64,000 bases of DNA from an uncultured Clostridium sp. Its GTDB lineage: Bacteria; Bacillota_A; Clostridia; TANB77; CAG-508. The stretch is from NCBI GenBank assembly GCA_948466265.1, contig CAOJZU010000005.1, positions 1-64,000 on the forward strand, read 5' to 3'. This document shows, one piece after another, positions 20,976-33,009 of this stretch (position 1 is its first letter; each line of letters begins with the position of its first letter). The position numbers were made by a program, and so were the translations under genes. The notes under the pieces were generated by a model. The model was not told the origin of the DNA, searched no databases, and saw only the letters and a program-made list of their open reading frames with translations.

Positions 20976-21149
20976 CTAGTTATTGCAACATCCAAAGTTT
21001 GTAAATAATAGTAAGAATATTATCAAGAAAAATAATATTTCGCTATTTCCGCCGCAACCACAACCACCAAATAAGTTTCCAAGTCCACCATTGTTGCATC
21101 CACAGCCACAATTTCTTGACTCTCCATAATTTCTTTGTTCTTCTGGCAT
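20976..21149 (-). CDS. small Gly/Cys-rich membrane protein, coat-like (57 aa)
   Basis: ATG 21149 follows AAGGAA. The first half is Gly/Cys-rich (RNCGCGCNNGG, FGGCGCGGN), then one hydrophobic segment (ILFFLIIFLLLF) and a CC-containing end. The layout resembles YjcZ-type sporulation/coat microproteins in reversed proportion; this is a resemblance, not a family match. TGC GGC GGA contains out-of-frame CGG that does not disturb the reading. Confidence 0.65.
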   Translation of the reverse strand: MPEEQRNYGESRNCGCGCNNGGLGNLFGGCGCGGNSEILFFLIIFLLLFTNFGCCNN

Positions 21150-21301
21150 AGTTATTCCTTCCTTTCTATAATTAAATCACTTTGTATTTTAAAAGTTTCT
21201 ACATTATACTATGATTTTTTTGTGATTTGTGATACAATATTTGTGTAAACTATTTAAAATTTCTATATAAAATATTAAACAAAGCGAGGTTATAATAAAA
21301 A

Positions 21302-23718
21302 TTGAAGAAAAAAGTAGAACTATTATCACCAGCTGGAGATTTTAATTGTGTAAAAGCAGCTATACAAAATGGTGCAGATGCAATATATCTTGGTTATTCT
21401 TCATTTAGTGCTCGTTCTCGGTGCAGCTAATTTTACATTGGAAGAATTAAAAAAAGCAATAGATTATGCTCATATTCGTAATGTTAAAGTACATTTAGCT
21501 CTTAACATATTAATTAAAAATGAAGAATTTTCTGACGCAATCTCTATTGCTGAAAAAGCATACGAATATGGTATTGATGCAATAATTGTGCAAGATATAG
21601 GTCTTGCAAAAACTCTTATAAAACATTTTCCAGACCTTGATATTCATGCAAGTACCCAAATGACAACAAATAACCTAAATGGAGTAAAAATTTTAGAAAA
21701 TTTAGGTTTTAAAAGAGTTGTTTTATCTCGTGAATTATCAATTAGAGAAATTGAATTTATTTGCAGAAATACGAATATGGAAATAGAAACTTTTATACAT
21801 GGTGCACTATGTATAAGTTATTCTGGTCAATGCTTACTTTCTAGTATGATTGGTGGTCGTTCTGCAAACAGACGGTAAATGTGCTCAGGCTTGTCGTTTG
21901 CCTTATGAATTGCTTGAAGATGATAAAATTATAAATAATGGTTATCTTTTAAGCACTCGAGACTTATGTGGATTAGAGTTTATACCTCATTTAATTGAAG
22001 CTCGGTGTCTCATCTTTCAAAATAGAAGGAAGGCTAAAATCGCCTGAATACGTTGCAATTGTCACAAGAATATATAGAAAGTATATAGATATGTACTATT
22101 CTAATGCAAAATTTGAGATTGATCAAAAAGACATAGATGAACTCCGTCAGGTTTTTAATAGAGGAAACTTTTCATCTGGTCATTTAAATGTAGAGGCAAA
22201 TCGTAACTTAGTATATAAAGAAAAACAAAACAATATGGGAATATATATTGGTAATGTTTCAAATTACAATAGCTCTAAGGGGCATATTGCTTTAAATTTA
22301 AACGAAATGATTGCTATTCGGAGATTCTATAACATTTGAAAATGAGCCTACTAAATATAAAGTTTCTGAGCTTATGTTTCAAGGAAAAAATATACCTTTT
22401 GCCTGCAATAACGAACTTATAACAATTGGCAGAATGAAAGGAAATATTAGACCTGGTGATAAGATATATAAAATATCTAACAAAAGGCTTTCTGAAAGTG
22501 CTAAAATCACATATTCTGGAAAAGAATTTAAAAAAATCAAACTAAAATGTAAGATAATTATAAAAAGAAATAATCCTATTTCGGTTATTGTTTATCCATG
22601 CAAAGACTATGATAACTATAAAGGTATTTCGGTTAAATATGAATCTAAAATAATTCCAGAAGATGCAATAAATCAACCAATTACAGCTCAAAAAATAATA
22701 TCACAATTTTCGAAAACAAATGATACTCCATTTGAATTTGAAAAAATAGACATAGATTTAGACGAAGGTTTATATATTTCAAAACTAAGTCAAATAAATG
22801 CTTTAAGAAGAGACACTTTAGAAAAAGTAGAAAAACTAATAATTCAAAGATTTGAAAGAAGCAAAGTCAAAATAAAAGAGAAATGCTTTAAGGATATGCC
22901 ACATTCAAAGCCGAAAGTATCTATACTTTTATCACAACTAAATCCATGCTTTGATTATACTAAAATGGAAGATGTGGATAGAGTGTATGTCCCACTTCGC
23001 TGTTTTCGTGATAATAAAAATAAAGACGTTATAAAAGATATAACTTCTAAGTTTAATACATATATATACTTACCTGCTGTTATCAATCTAAACTATATGA
23101 ATTTACTTGATGCCTATATTACATCTTTTATATCTAAATATGATATTAAAGGTTTTGTTTTTTCAAGCATTGGTGAATTAGGATTTATTAGAGATAGTGA
23201 AAAATATAAAGGTTTTGACTTTATTGGAAATTATACCTTAAATGTCTTTAATAATTATAGCTTAGATGAGCTTTCAAGCGCAGGTCTTAGTACAGTTACT
23301 TTATCTCCTGAGCTAAGTAAAAAAGATATACAAAACATCTCTTCTTGTTCTTCAAATAAAGAATTAATCGTATATGGAAAACTTAAAGTTATGACTATAA
23401 AATATTGCTTACTAGGACAATCTAACCGGTTGTTATCCCACATGTGATAGTAAATGTAAAGAACGTAAGGATTATTATTTAAGAGATAGAATGGGGCTTT
23501 TATTTAAGGTTATACCAAATAGTTTGCAGACGCTTTCTAATATTTATAATTCAAAAACTCTTTCAATCGAATATGATAATTTAAATATTGATTATGCTCG
23601 TATTGATATATTAGAAGAAACTATTCCCGAAATAAATAATGTAATTAGGACTGTAAAGTCTGGAAAACGCTTTGAAGGCCCTGATTACACAAATGGTAAT
23701 TTAAATAGATTTGTATAA
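21302..23718 (+). CDS. U32 family peptidase with DUF3656-type extension (five CGG +1 sites)
   Basis: Members act in rRNA hydroxylation (RlhA-like) or collagenase-like roles. A TTG start at 21302 begins KKVELLSPAGDF; the signature HGALCISYSGQCLLSS...GGRSANRGKCAQACR and KIEGRLKSPEYV follow, then a long C-terminal domain ending in GPDYTNG. Reconstructed 803 aa. Breaks are CGG 21419-21421 (S-G-A), 21873-21875 (R-G-K within the signature), 22003-22005 (A-G-V), 22319-22321 (I-G-D) and 23427-23429 (N-G-C-Y-P). The start lacks a strong ribosome site, so it could lie slightly upstream. Confidence 0.93.
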
Positions 23719-23721
23719 AAA

Positions 23722-23759
23722 AACATGAGCAATTTTATTATTGTTGCTCATGTTTTTTT
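23722..23759. terminator. bidirectional terminator
   Basis: AAACATGAGCAA / TTGCTCATGTTT stem flanked by A and T runs, between the convergent U32 and HAD genes. Confidence 0.8.
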
Positions 23760-24514
23760 AGTTTTCTATTGTTATTATATCAAAAATTTTATTAAAACTT
23801 TCATTATCCGTTAAAACTATATCAAAATTTTCTTTATATATATCTAAATTTTTTTCTACATCTCTATCTAAAAAACCTATTGTTATAGTATCTCTTATCT
23901 TTTTTTTTGAACACATTTCTACATCTTCTACAATATCCCCGTAAAAGTAAAATGTATTTTCTTTTATTTATTGACTTCTTCAAATCGTCTGAAAATGAAA
24001 TTTGATTTTTATTATATGGGGTAACATTATATATATGTCTTCTATTTTCACTCATATCAAAAAAGTTTGAATATATATGTATATTATTATGAAAACAATT
24101 GTTAAATTTAAGATATTCTTGTACAACATTTTTTATACCGGAAGATATAATTATTACTGGTACTCCGATTTTATACATTTTATCGAAAAATTCTTTAGCT
24201 CCATCTCTAAGCTGTAAATCTGTTTTCTCTACTGATTTTCTTAGTATTTCTTCATTCAATTTACATTCTTCTAACAATTCCATATATCTTGTAAATCTTT
24301 CTTCATATGATTTACTATTGTTTATAGCCGTTTCATCATGTATTTTATCATATTGATATCTAAAATTATCTCCTAATAAATTAGAATAGTATAGTACTTT
24401 CCATGAGCTAAAGCTATTCCCTTTTGTTATTGTTCTATCAAAATCAATTAAAACATAAAAATTATCTTTATTTAAATTAATTTGCTCCAATTTATTATAA
24501 TTTATATATTTCAT
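23758..24514 (-). CDS. HAD family phosphatase (one CGG +1 site)
   Basis: HAD motif I IDFDRTITKGNS (nucleophile and acid/base Asp), motif II IIISSGIKNVV, Lys region KYIL, and motif III/IV GDIVEDVEM. Reconstructed 251 aa. Resembles the MtnX/phosphoserine-phosphatase-like branch; substrate not deducible. The break at CGG 23939-23941 (L-G-D) lies exactly at the Gly of the GDxxxD metal-binding motif, so the enzyme is complete only after bypass. Confidence 0.88.
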
Positions 24515-24537
24515 ATATTACTTCCTATATAAAAAAA

Positions 24538-24613
24538 TGGCAGGGGTACTAGGACTCGAACCCAGACTTGTGGTTTTGGAGACCATCGTGCTAACCATTG
24601 ACACTATACCCCT
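24538..24613 (-). tRNA. tRNA-Trp (CCA)
   Basis: 76 nt on the minus strand with encoded 3' CCA. Acceptor AGGGGTA / TACCCCT, D arm GTGT...GCAC, anticodon loop CTCCAAA giving CCA, T arm with GGTTCGAGTC. Confidence 0.93.
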
Positions 24614-24710
24614 ACATTACTTATATATATTAACACACATATTTAAAATATGCAAGAAAAAATTAAAGCTTTGCTGATTTTTTTCAAACATTGAAAAAAT
24701 ATTTAATAAC

Positions 24711-24748
24711 AAAAAAGTATAGGCAGACTAGTTACCTATACCCTTTTT
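24711..24748 (-). terminator. rho-independent terminator
   Basis: GTATAGG / CCTATAC stem on the minus strand followed by TTTTTT, just after the 101-aa orphan. Confidence 0.8.
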
Positions 24749-24751
24749 TAT

Positions 24752-25057
24752 TTAGTTCACTTCAGCAACTTCATATGAATTTGCAATATGGATCTCAAAA
24801 CGATCATAATAAGTCACTTTAAGATTTCCGCAAGTTGTCTGTTCAATCCACCGCATGAATTCATCAATCCTTTGTTTTTCCGCATCAAAGTCCTTGCCAT
24901 TAATGTTACGCACATTGATATAAACAGAATCTATATCAATTTGTATCTTACCTTTTCTCTCCAAGATATCGTTTATTGGCTCACGGTCAGGATCGAGAAA
25001 CATATAATAATAGTTTGCGATTAAGACCTCTAAGTCTTTGCTCTTCACTCTTTTCAT
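24752..25057 (-). CDS. orphan hypothetical protein (101 aa)
   Basis: ATG 25057 with AGGAGGGTC upstream. Soluble alpha/beta-looking protein (IQIDIDSVYINVRNI, EFMRWIEQTTCGN, VTYYDRFEIHIA); no family recognised. Codon use is GC-richer than the neighbours. In-frame CGG at 24851-24853 must be read as Arg to give the full ORF; a shift would end the protein after about a dozen codons. Flanked by its own promoter (25150-25178) and terminator, as other orphan units in this window. Confidence 0.6.
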   Translation of the reverse strand: MKRVKSKDLEVLIANYYYMFLDPDREPINDILERKGKIQIDIDSVYINVRNINGKDFDAEKQRIDEFMRWIEQTTCGNLKVTYYDRFEIHIANSYEVAEVN

Positions 25058-25149
25058 GCTTGGACCCTCCTATTAATTAGAATCCATTACACAACTACAG
25101 TTTTAGATACTAGTCATCTAAAACTGCAATAACATTAGTTACTGCTTAG

Positions 25150-25178
25150 ATATTATCACAATTTTATGTAAATGTCAA
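25150..25178 (-). promoter_or_regulatory. sigma-70-type promoter
   Basis: Minus-strand TTGACA, 17-base spacer, TAATAT, upstream of the 101-aa orphan. Confidence 0.65.
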
Positions 25179-25189
25179 AGTAATAACTA

Positions 25190-25307
25190 TACTATCGAAA
25201 AAAATTAAGCGAAGTGACAATTTTTTTCGAAATAAAGAGCAACGGCCTAATGGTCCTGATTGCTTTTTTACAAAAAAAGCAATAGACCATAATGGCCGAT
25301 TGCGACG
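25190..25307 (-). terminator. double hairpin terminator region after ssrA
   Basis: On the minus strand a long imperfect stem (GCAATCGGCC...GGTC with GGACC...GGCCGTTGC, inner arm ATTGCTTTTTT/AAAAAAGCAAT) is followed by a second stem CGAAAAAAATTG / AATTTTTTTCG. Together they occupy most of the 25058-25310 gap. Confidence 0.6.
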
Positions 25308-25310
25308 TTG

Positions 25311-25669
25311 TGGTGGAGATGAGGAGAGTCGAACTCCTGTCCAATAACACTTCCATATAAATTTCTCCGAGTGCAGTTTATTAAATAAAATTCCCAAAAG
25401 TTCAAGTTAATAAACAAACTTTAAACTTTTAGTAGTTTCAAAATACCCACTACTTAGAAACATCAGTAGCTTTGTTTCCTACGAAATTTGACGCCCTAAC
25501 TAAAAATCGTAGGCCTTTTTAGTAGGACGAAGCCGCTACTTTAAGCAGCTAATGCTAATTCTCTATTATCAGCGTTTACTTTAATTTTTCGCTTTTTTTA
25601 GGTGGCCAAGCGAAGCCCACCACTCGCTATTTATATTTCTTTGTTAATGTCGAAACCAAATACATCCCC
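25311..25669 (-). ncRNA. ssrA: tmRNA
   Basis: The 5' end GGGGATGTATTTGGTTTCGA (minus strand from 25669) and the 3' end GGAGTTCGACTCTCC...CCACCA are the tmRNA-specific tRNA-like halves. The tag reading frame ends GAA TTA GCA TTA GCT GCT TAA (stop at 25541-25543), giving a degradation tag ending NRELALAA. 359 nt is the normal length. It rescues stalled ribosomes, which is of special interest where many genes need frameshifting. Confidence 0.95.
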
Positions 25670-25869
25670 ACATATAATTATATTATACATGTTTTGCACT
25701 TATTTTGCAATAGTTATGATCTTGAAAATTTTTCCTGTTTTTTACTTCATAGTTAATTTTATTATTAAACTTGACTTCCTAGTTTCTTTTTAACTTTATA
25801 TTTTAATGTTAATATATTTTTAACGTCATAGGTTAACTAACACTAATATGTATATAAAGGAGAAAATAT

Positions 25870-26199
25870 ATGGCATTAGATTATAAATTAATTGGAGAAA
25901 GAATAAGAAAAGCTAGAATAAAAAAAGGATATACCCAAGAACAGTTTGCTGAATATATGGACTTTTCTGTTGCATATGTAAGCAGAATTGAAAATGGTAA
26001 AACTCATATAAATTTAAAACGTTTAAATCAACTTTGTACTTTACTTGATACATCTGAAAGTTATATTTTAAATGGTGCATCAAGCAATTCTAGTTCATAT
26101 CTAAATAGTGAGCTTAGTTCTATATTAAAAGACTGTTCTTTAGAAGATAAAGAATTAATTTATCAAATTGCAACTATTATTTCTGATAAAACCAAATAA
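25870..26199 (+). CDS. XRE-family HTH regulator (109 aa)
   Basis: ATG 25870 follows AAAGGAG. Residues 8-65 form a Cro/C1 helix-turn-helix (GERIRKARIKKGYTQEQFAE, then SVAYVSRIENGKTHINL); the C-terminal half is a short helical dimerisation-like tail. Cytoplasmic DNA-binding regulator, SinR-like in layout. Single gene; target unknown. No in-frame CGG. Confidence 0.88.
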   Translation: MALDYKLIGERIRKARIKKGYTQEQFAEYMDFSVAYVSRIENGKTHINLKRLNQLCTLLDTSESYILNGASSNSSSYLNSELSSILKDCSLEDKELIYQIATIISDKTK

Positions 26200-26242
26200 C
26201 TTTGCATCCCTTAAACAAGGTGTTTTTTTATGTATATTCATC

Positions 26243-26271
26243 TTGAAATTTATGTAAATTTATAGTATAAT
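26243..26271 (+). promoter_or_regulatory. sigma-70-type promoter with conserved spacer
   Basis: TTGAAA, a 17-base spacer starting TTTATGTAAA, TATAAT, about 110 bases before the ATG at 26380. Confidence 0.7.
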
Positions 26272-26379
26272 TTGTTTTATGATATGGGTCAAGATCTATG
26301 TTCTAAATCTCCTATATCTGTAGTTTTTACTACAAAAAGCATTATAAATCAAACAAAAAAGAAGGGAGTTTTTAAAATC

Positions 26380-27045
26380 ATGAGTGATGGATATGAACTG
26401 AAACGGACACCAAATATTTTAAGGTACAATGAAAAGGTAAGCAAAATCGTAGACAACGTAAGCTCTATAAAAGTCGAAGAAGCATCTGCTGATGTTAATG
26501 TTACCATTACTGAAGCAAAAGATATTCTAGTTCATCTGCATGGGACAATTGATATTGATGGTTCAGTAGACTTTGACTCAGATATTCAAGACGATGGCAC
26601 ACTGCTTGTCAATTTGAAAGCAACTGGAGGAATTCACAAAAACAACTTAGTATTAGATATTTTTATTCCAATTTATAAAGCTCTCGATACTATCTTTATC
26701 AAAAGCAATAAGAATATCTCTATCGATAGTGGCATTTTTGTAAAAGATATTAATGTATTATCTATTTCCGGCAATGCTCTCGTATACGCAGACTTTATAA
26801 ATGCTTCTATTAATGCAGATACAATTGACATCAATATATTTGCGGAGCAGAATATTTCGTTAGATGTTACAACAAAATATGGTGATGTAACTGTAAATCT
26901 TAGCAATGTTGCAAACGTAAACTATACAAATCTGGATGACAAGACTTCACTCGGCAAAGTAACTAGTAAGTATAAAGTTACTTCTGGAGGGGTTGTTACA
27001 GATTTAAGGTATAGCCTTGGTACTGGAAAAATGATAGTCTGTTAA
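26380..27045 (+). CDS. orphan beta-repeat protein, DUF4097-like (221 aa)
   Basis: ATG 26380 is set by AAGGGAG upstream. The protein is almost all short beta strands alternating with turns (SADVNVTITEAKDILVHLHG, NISIDSGIFVKDINVLSISG, QNISLDVTTKYGDVTVNLSN), as in DUF4097/adhesin-type right-handed beta solenoids. No signal peptide or membrane segment. GC and codon use are higher than neighbours. In-frame CGG 26404-26406 (K-R-T) must be plain Arg, as a +1 shift hits a stop within six codons. Own promoter and terminator. Confidence 0.7.
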   Translation: MSDGYELKRTPNILRYNEKVSKIVDNVSSIKVEEASADVNVTITEAKDILVHLHGTIDIDGSVDFDSDIQDDGTLLVNLKATGGIHKNNLVLDIFIPIYKALDTIFIKSNKNISIDSGIFVKDINVLSISGNALVYADFINASINADTIDINIFAEQNISLDVTTKYGDVTVNLSNVANVNYTNLDDKTSLGKVTSKYKVTSGGVVTDLRYSLGTGKMIVC

Positions 27046-27078
27046 TTTCTTTTAGTATTTCTTTTTTATGATTTTAAA

Positions 27079-27112
27079 GGCGGTGTCGTTTTTATGACAC
27101 CGCCCATTTTTT
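27079..27112. terminator. strong bidirectional terminator
   Basis: GGCGGTGTC / GACACCGCC stem followed by TTTTTT, between the convergent 221-aa orphan and groEL. Confidence 0.85.
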
Positions 27113-27117
27113 ACATC

Positions 27118-28758
<1,641 letters not shown>

Positions 28759-28915
28759 TTACCTCCTTGTGTTCAAAAAGTAAACTTTGCATTATGTCAT
28801 CAATTTTAAGACAAAACTTACTAGAATGTGAATATACAACTATACGTCTTCACTCTTTTGCCTCCATTTTCTAGTACTGCTTGTTTCTTTTTCGAACTTA
28901 ATTTTAATTTTTTTA

Positions 28916-29244
<329 letters not shown>

Positions 29245-29370
29245 TATAATTTATACCCTTTTTTAAAAAAAGTCAATAGTATTTACAAAAAATTCATAAA
29301 AAAACGAATTTATAATACACATAAGTATATGACTACTTTTTTAATTTAATTACAGAAAATCCATATTTTG

Positions 29371-29399
29371 TTGATTTTTTATAAAAAATGTAGTATAAT
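29371..29399 (+). promoter_or_regulatory. sigma-70-type promoter
   Basis: TTGATT, 17-base spacer, TATAAT, 38 bases before the NfeD-like ATG. Confidence 0.75.
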
Positions 29400-29436
29400 G
29401 TATATTGTAATTCTTTAGGTAGAAAGGAGAATTATT

Positions 29437-29866
29437 ATGTGGTATATGTGGTTAATTGCAGCTGGTATATTCTTTATAGCAGAAATTATAACCGTTCGGA
29501 TTTATGATTTTCTGGCTTGGAATAGCTGCTTTAATTGTTTGTCTTCTTAGTTTATTTATACATAATTTATTTGTTCAAATGGCTATATTTTTAGTTCTTT
29601 CTGCGGTCTTATTACTTTTAACTAGACCTTTTGTAGAAAAATTCGTTATAAAAAAAGACGAAAAAGTCATAACTAATGCTTATTCAATAATCGGTCAAAA
29701 AGCAAAAGTTATTAAATCAATGGACCCTGTAACTAAACTTGGACAAATTAAAGTTGGCACTGAAACCTGGACAGCAAAAACAAGCAATGATGTTTTATTA
29801 CAAGAAGGAGATATTGTAAAAGTAGAAGCAATAGATGGTGTAAAAGCTATCATATCTAAATTTTAG
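29437..29866 (+). CDS. NfeD-like membrane protein (one CGG +1 site)
   Basis: 142 aa after correction: two or three N-terminal membrane segments (residues about 3-20, 22-40 and 45-65) and a C-terminal OB fold (IGQKAKVIK, GQIKVGTETWTAK, LLQEGDIVKVEAIDGVK). Short NfeD type. Break at CGG 29497-29499 (V-G-F inside the membrane region). Paired with the SPFH gene 43 bases downstream, the usual partner in membrane microdomains. Confidence 0.9.
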
Positions 29867-29909
29867 TTATTAACATTTATATATATTAAAAATTTAAGGA
29901 GGACTTTTT

Positions 29910-30815
29910 ATGTGGTTTTTAATCGTATTACTAATAATAGTACTTATAATTGCATTTAAATCAATTAAAATCGTTAAGCAAGCTGAGGTTTACATTATTG
30001 AAAGATTAGGAAAATATCATAAGATAGCTGATGCTGGTCTTACAATTATTGTTCCATTTTTTGATCATGTACGTTCTGTTGTAAGTTTAAAACAACAAAC
30101 AATGGACATTCCACCTCAAGGAGTTATTACAAAAGATAATGTTACAATAACAATAGATACTGTAGTTTTCTATAAAATTACAGATCCTGCAAAAGCAGTT
30201 TATGAAATTCAATCTTTAAGAAAAGGTATTGAATATTTGGCTATCACAACCATTCGTGATATTGTTGGTAAAATGGACTTAGACCAGACATTTAGTTCAA
30301 GAGATGCTATCAATGATCAATTAAGACTTATCCTTGATGAAGCAACAGACCAATGGGGATGTAAAGTAGATAGAGTTGAAATTAAAGATATTACTCCACC
30401 TGCTGATATACGTGACGCAATGGAAAAACAGATGAATGCTGAAAGAAATAAAAGAGCTGCTATTCTTCAAGCTGAAGGTGAAAGACAATCAGCAATTACA
30501 ATTGCTGAAGGTGAGAAAGAAGCTGCTATTCTTGCTGCTGATGCAGATAGAGAATCTAAGATTAGACGTGCAGAAGGTGAAGCTGATGCTATAAAGAAAG
30601 TTGCTGAAGCGAAAGCTAAAGAAATTGAAATGGTTTATGGAGCAATAAAGAAAGCAGCTCCAGATGATAAACTAGTTCAAATTAAATCTTTAGAAGCTCT
30701 AAAAGAAATCGCAGACGGAAAAGCAAATAAAGTATTTGTTCCATTTGAAGCAACAGGTGCTTTATCAGGACTTGGAGCTGCTGCAGAAGTAATTAAAGAA
30801 AAATCTTCAAAATAA
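29910..30815 (+). CDS. SPFH/stomatin-like membrane protein (QmcA type)
   Basis: 301 aa: an N-terminal membrane anchor (2-18), the SPFH/Band 7 domain (about 20-180, VPFFDHVRSVVSLKQQTMDIPPQ, ITDPAKAVYEI), a long Ala/Glu-rich coiled coil (180-265), and a short C-terminal tail. Operon with the NfeD-like gene. Scaffold of membrane microdomains or FtsH partner. Intact, with no in-frame CGG (GAC GGA only). Confidence 0.94.
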   Translation: MWFLIVLLIIVLIIAFKSIKIVKQAEVYIIERLGKYHKIADAGLTIIVPFFDHVRSVVSLKQQTMDIPPQGVITKDNVTITIDTVVFYKITDPAKAVYEIQSLRKGIEYLAITTIRDIVGKMDLDQTFSSRDAINDQLRLILDEATDQWGCKVDRVEIKDITPPADIRDAMEKQMNAERNKRAAILQAEGERQSAITIAEGEKEAAILAADADRESKIRRAEGEADAIKKVAEAKAKEIEMVYGAIKKAAPDDKLVQIKSLEALKEIADGKANKVFVPFEATGALSGLGAAAEVIKEKSSK

Positions 30816-30818
30816 CCT

Positions 30819-30865
30819 AAGATAAATAAAAAAATCCCCTAAAGGGGATTTTTTTATTTATCTTA
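30819..30865. terminator. long perfect palindromic bidirectional terminator
   Basis: AAGATAAATAAAAAAATCCCC and its exact complement flank TAAA, giving T7 on both strands between the convergent SPFH and surface-protein genes. Confidence 0.9.
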
Positions 30866-30870
30866 GTAGC

Positions 30871-31996
30871 CTATTTTCTCATCATATAAACTACATATCC
30901 TATATTCAAGATTATAATTATTGTAAGACTAAGTAAACTTAAGTATATTTGATCTCCTGTTTCGGGTGAATTATCTAATTCTTCATTATTTGTATTTAAG
31001 TTATTTTCAGTATTTGTTTTATCAGGGTCTTTTACAGTTCCTTGATTATCTGTGTTTGTATTTGTATTTGAACTCGAACTTGAAGAATGTTTTTGATATA
31101 TAATTCCTATACCTTCAACCTTAGCTCCTGTACTATCTTTTATTGTTTTTCCTGGTTTTACAGTTATAGAACCTTTAGGACCTACTTCTAATATAACATT
31201 TTCTGGAAGCTCTATATCTTCATTAACTGTTTCTTTTCCATTTACTGTAATTTTTGAAATTCCTGTATCACTAGCTGCACCTTCTACTGCTTCTTTTAAT
31301 GTCGGATAATATACTTCTCCATCAAGTGTAGCCCCTGATACTGGAAAATTAAGTGTATTTGTAATTTTAGCAAACTCATATTTTTGAACTCCGTCCTCTA
31401 GATAGCTCCATCCAAATACTCTTTCGCTATCCTTCATAACAAATCTATAGTTTTTACCATATTCTAGAGTTTCATCATCTGATGTTAATTTTTCTTTTAT
31501 AGCCTCTCCTATTGTCTTTGTACCATTTCCATCACCTGCTAATAATGTCCATGTACTTCCATCATTGCTATATTGAATTCTTAAAAATGTCATCCAACCG
31601 TCTCCCCATTTATTTGTAAACTTTGAAGGATCTGTGCTTATAGTAAAACTATTTTTAACTGCATTTACATCTGCCCCATTTTTAATTTGAAAACTTGCAG
31701 CTGAATCGCAATGCAATTTGAAATAAAATGTTCCTATATTTGCAGTATTCTCATTGTCTCCTGGCTTATCTGATAGTATGGTATCTATCAAGTCTCCGAG
31801 TAAGTGTAACTGTAACATTTATATTTGTTAACTTATCATCTGACCCTTCTACTTTAGTTTCTTCTGTAGTAAATAGAGTCTGTGGCAAATTAATTAGCCA
31901 CAATTCTGGTTTAACTGCTGCTTTTACTTTTGTTCCACATAGAAGTGCTAATGCTACAATTATTATAATTGATAAAATTTTTACTGTTTGTTTCAT
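30871..31996 (-). CDS. sortase-anchored surface protein (one CGG +1 site)
   Basis: 374 aa after correction: signal peptide (residues 1-27, hydrophobic IIIIVALALLCG), a domain with FYFKLHCDSAASFQI and WTLLAGDG, a GEVYYPTLKEAVEGA segment like listed pectate/pilin-type repeats, a Ser/Asn/Thr-rich linker, and a C-terminal sorting signal SPETGD + hydrophobic stretch + MMRK. Probably exported and linked to peptidoglycan; ligand unknown. Break at CGG 31796-31798 (T-G-D). No sortase gene in this window. Confidence 0.82.
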
Positions 31997-32165
31997 TTCT
32001 TTCTTCCTTTCTATTCATATAATTTAACATTTAGAGGCATAATAATTGCATCTCCAAATTAATGATATTATTATATATTGTTTGTTGGCATTTGTCAACA
32101 ATTATATCTTAATTTTTCTATACAATTGTATTAACTTACAATATATTAAAAATCGAGGTATTATT

Positions 32166-32417
32166 ATGGAACTATCTGATGCTGTAAAAAATAGAATTCT
32201 TAATTTAATAAAAGAAAGAAATATCAATGTGTCAAAACTCAGTACTCTTGCTGGGATATCACGCTCTACCCTTTCTAAATTTTTATCTGGAAAAAGAAAA
32301 TGTCTTAGATTAGAAATTATTGAATATATCTGTGAGGCTTTAAACATGAAGCTTTCTGATTTTTTTGATGATAAATTGTTTGATAATGTCTATATAAATG
32401 ATTTAAACGATGAATAA
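32166..32417 (+). CDS. XRE-family HTH regulator (83 aa)
   Basis: ATG 32166 has GAGGT upstream. Cro/C1 helix-turn-helix at residues 5-62 (NVSKLSTLAGISRSTLSKFL, SGKRKC, ICEALNMKLSDFF). Short single-domain regulator; target unknown. Single gene with terminator. No in-frame CGG. Confidence 0.85.
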   Translation: MELSDAVKNRILNLIKERNINVSKLSTLAGISRSTLSKFLSGKRKCLRLEIIEYICEALNMKLSDFFDDKLFDNVYINDLNDE

Positions 32418-32448
32418 GACACACCTTATTAAAAAGTGTGTCTTATTC
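32413..32448 (+). terminator. hairpin terminator
   Basis: AATAAGACACACCTT / AGTGTGTCTTATT stem around ATTAAAA; only a weak T run follows. It overlaps the stop of the XRE gene. Confidence 0.55.
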
Positions 32449-32466
32449 ATTACATTAAATACTTTT

Positions 32467-32667
32467 TTACTCAATTCCATATTTTTTCTTGAATTTGTCT
32501 GCTCTACCACCTGTTGTATTTTGTTTTAAGCTTCCTGTCCAAAAAGGATGGCATTTTGAACAAATATCAACACTCATTGCCTTTTTAGTTGATTTTGTTG
32601 TTATAACATTTCCACATGCACATGTTATATTTGATTCTGTAAATTCTGGATGTAATCCTTCTTTCAT
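32467..32667 (-). CDS. rpmE: ribosomal protein bL31
   Basis: 66 aa, zinc-binding C+ form: CACG and CSKCHPFWTG provide the four cysteines, ending RADKFKKKYG. ATG 32667 is used because GAGGTG lies upstream; a GTG four codons earlier sits inside that site. Intact, no in-frame CGG, as expected for a highly expressed gene. Confidence 0.97.
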   Translation of the reverse strand: MKEGLHPEFTESNITCACGNVITTKSTKKAMSVDICSKCHPFWTGSLKQNTTGGRADKFKKKYGIE

Positions 32668-32720
32668 TATGTATTTCACCTCTTTCTTAAATAGCTTATC
32701 TATTTAGTATATTTTAAACA

Positions 32721-32879
32721 TTATTTATTTTCTTTTTGTTCTTTATCAGCAATGTATTGTGCTGATTGTTCTAACTGTGTTATATACGGTATTTTATAAG
32801 CTAATTTTGCAACTATATTAAATAAACATGCTATTATTACTATTAATAACCCAATTTTTTTCCAATATTTAGCAAGCAT
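32721..32879 (-). CDS. small membrane protein (52 aa)
   Basis: ATG 32879 with AGTAGGTG upstream. A basic N-terminus (LAKYWKK), one membrane segment (IGLLIVIIACLFNIVAKL) and a polar C-terminal part (TQLEQSAQYIADKEQKENK) predicted outside or inside as a short helix. No family recognised. Confidence 0.55.
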   Translation of the reverse strand: MLAKYWKKIGLLIVIIACLFNIVAKLAYKIPYITQLEQSAQYIADKEQKENK

Positions 32880-33009
32880 AGCTACACCTACTTTCTTTTA
32901 AGTTTTACCGTACTATTTATTATACACACTTTTTCTATGTTTGTCAATTATTTGCACAAAAAATGTAACAAATGTGCATATTTGTTACATTTTCTATTTC
33001 ACTTTTATC

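Noticed and set aside
25164..25397. 77-aa ORF on the minus strand
   Set aside because: It lies in the 3' part of tmRNA and its terminator hairpins; no ribosome site and no protein-like composition.
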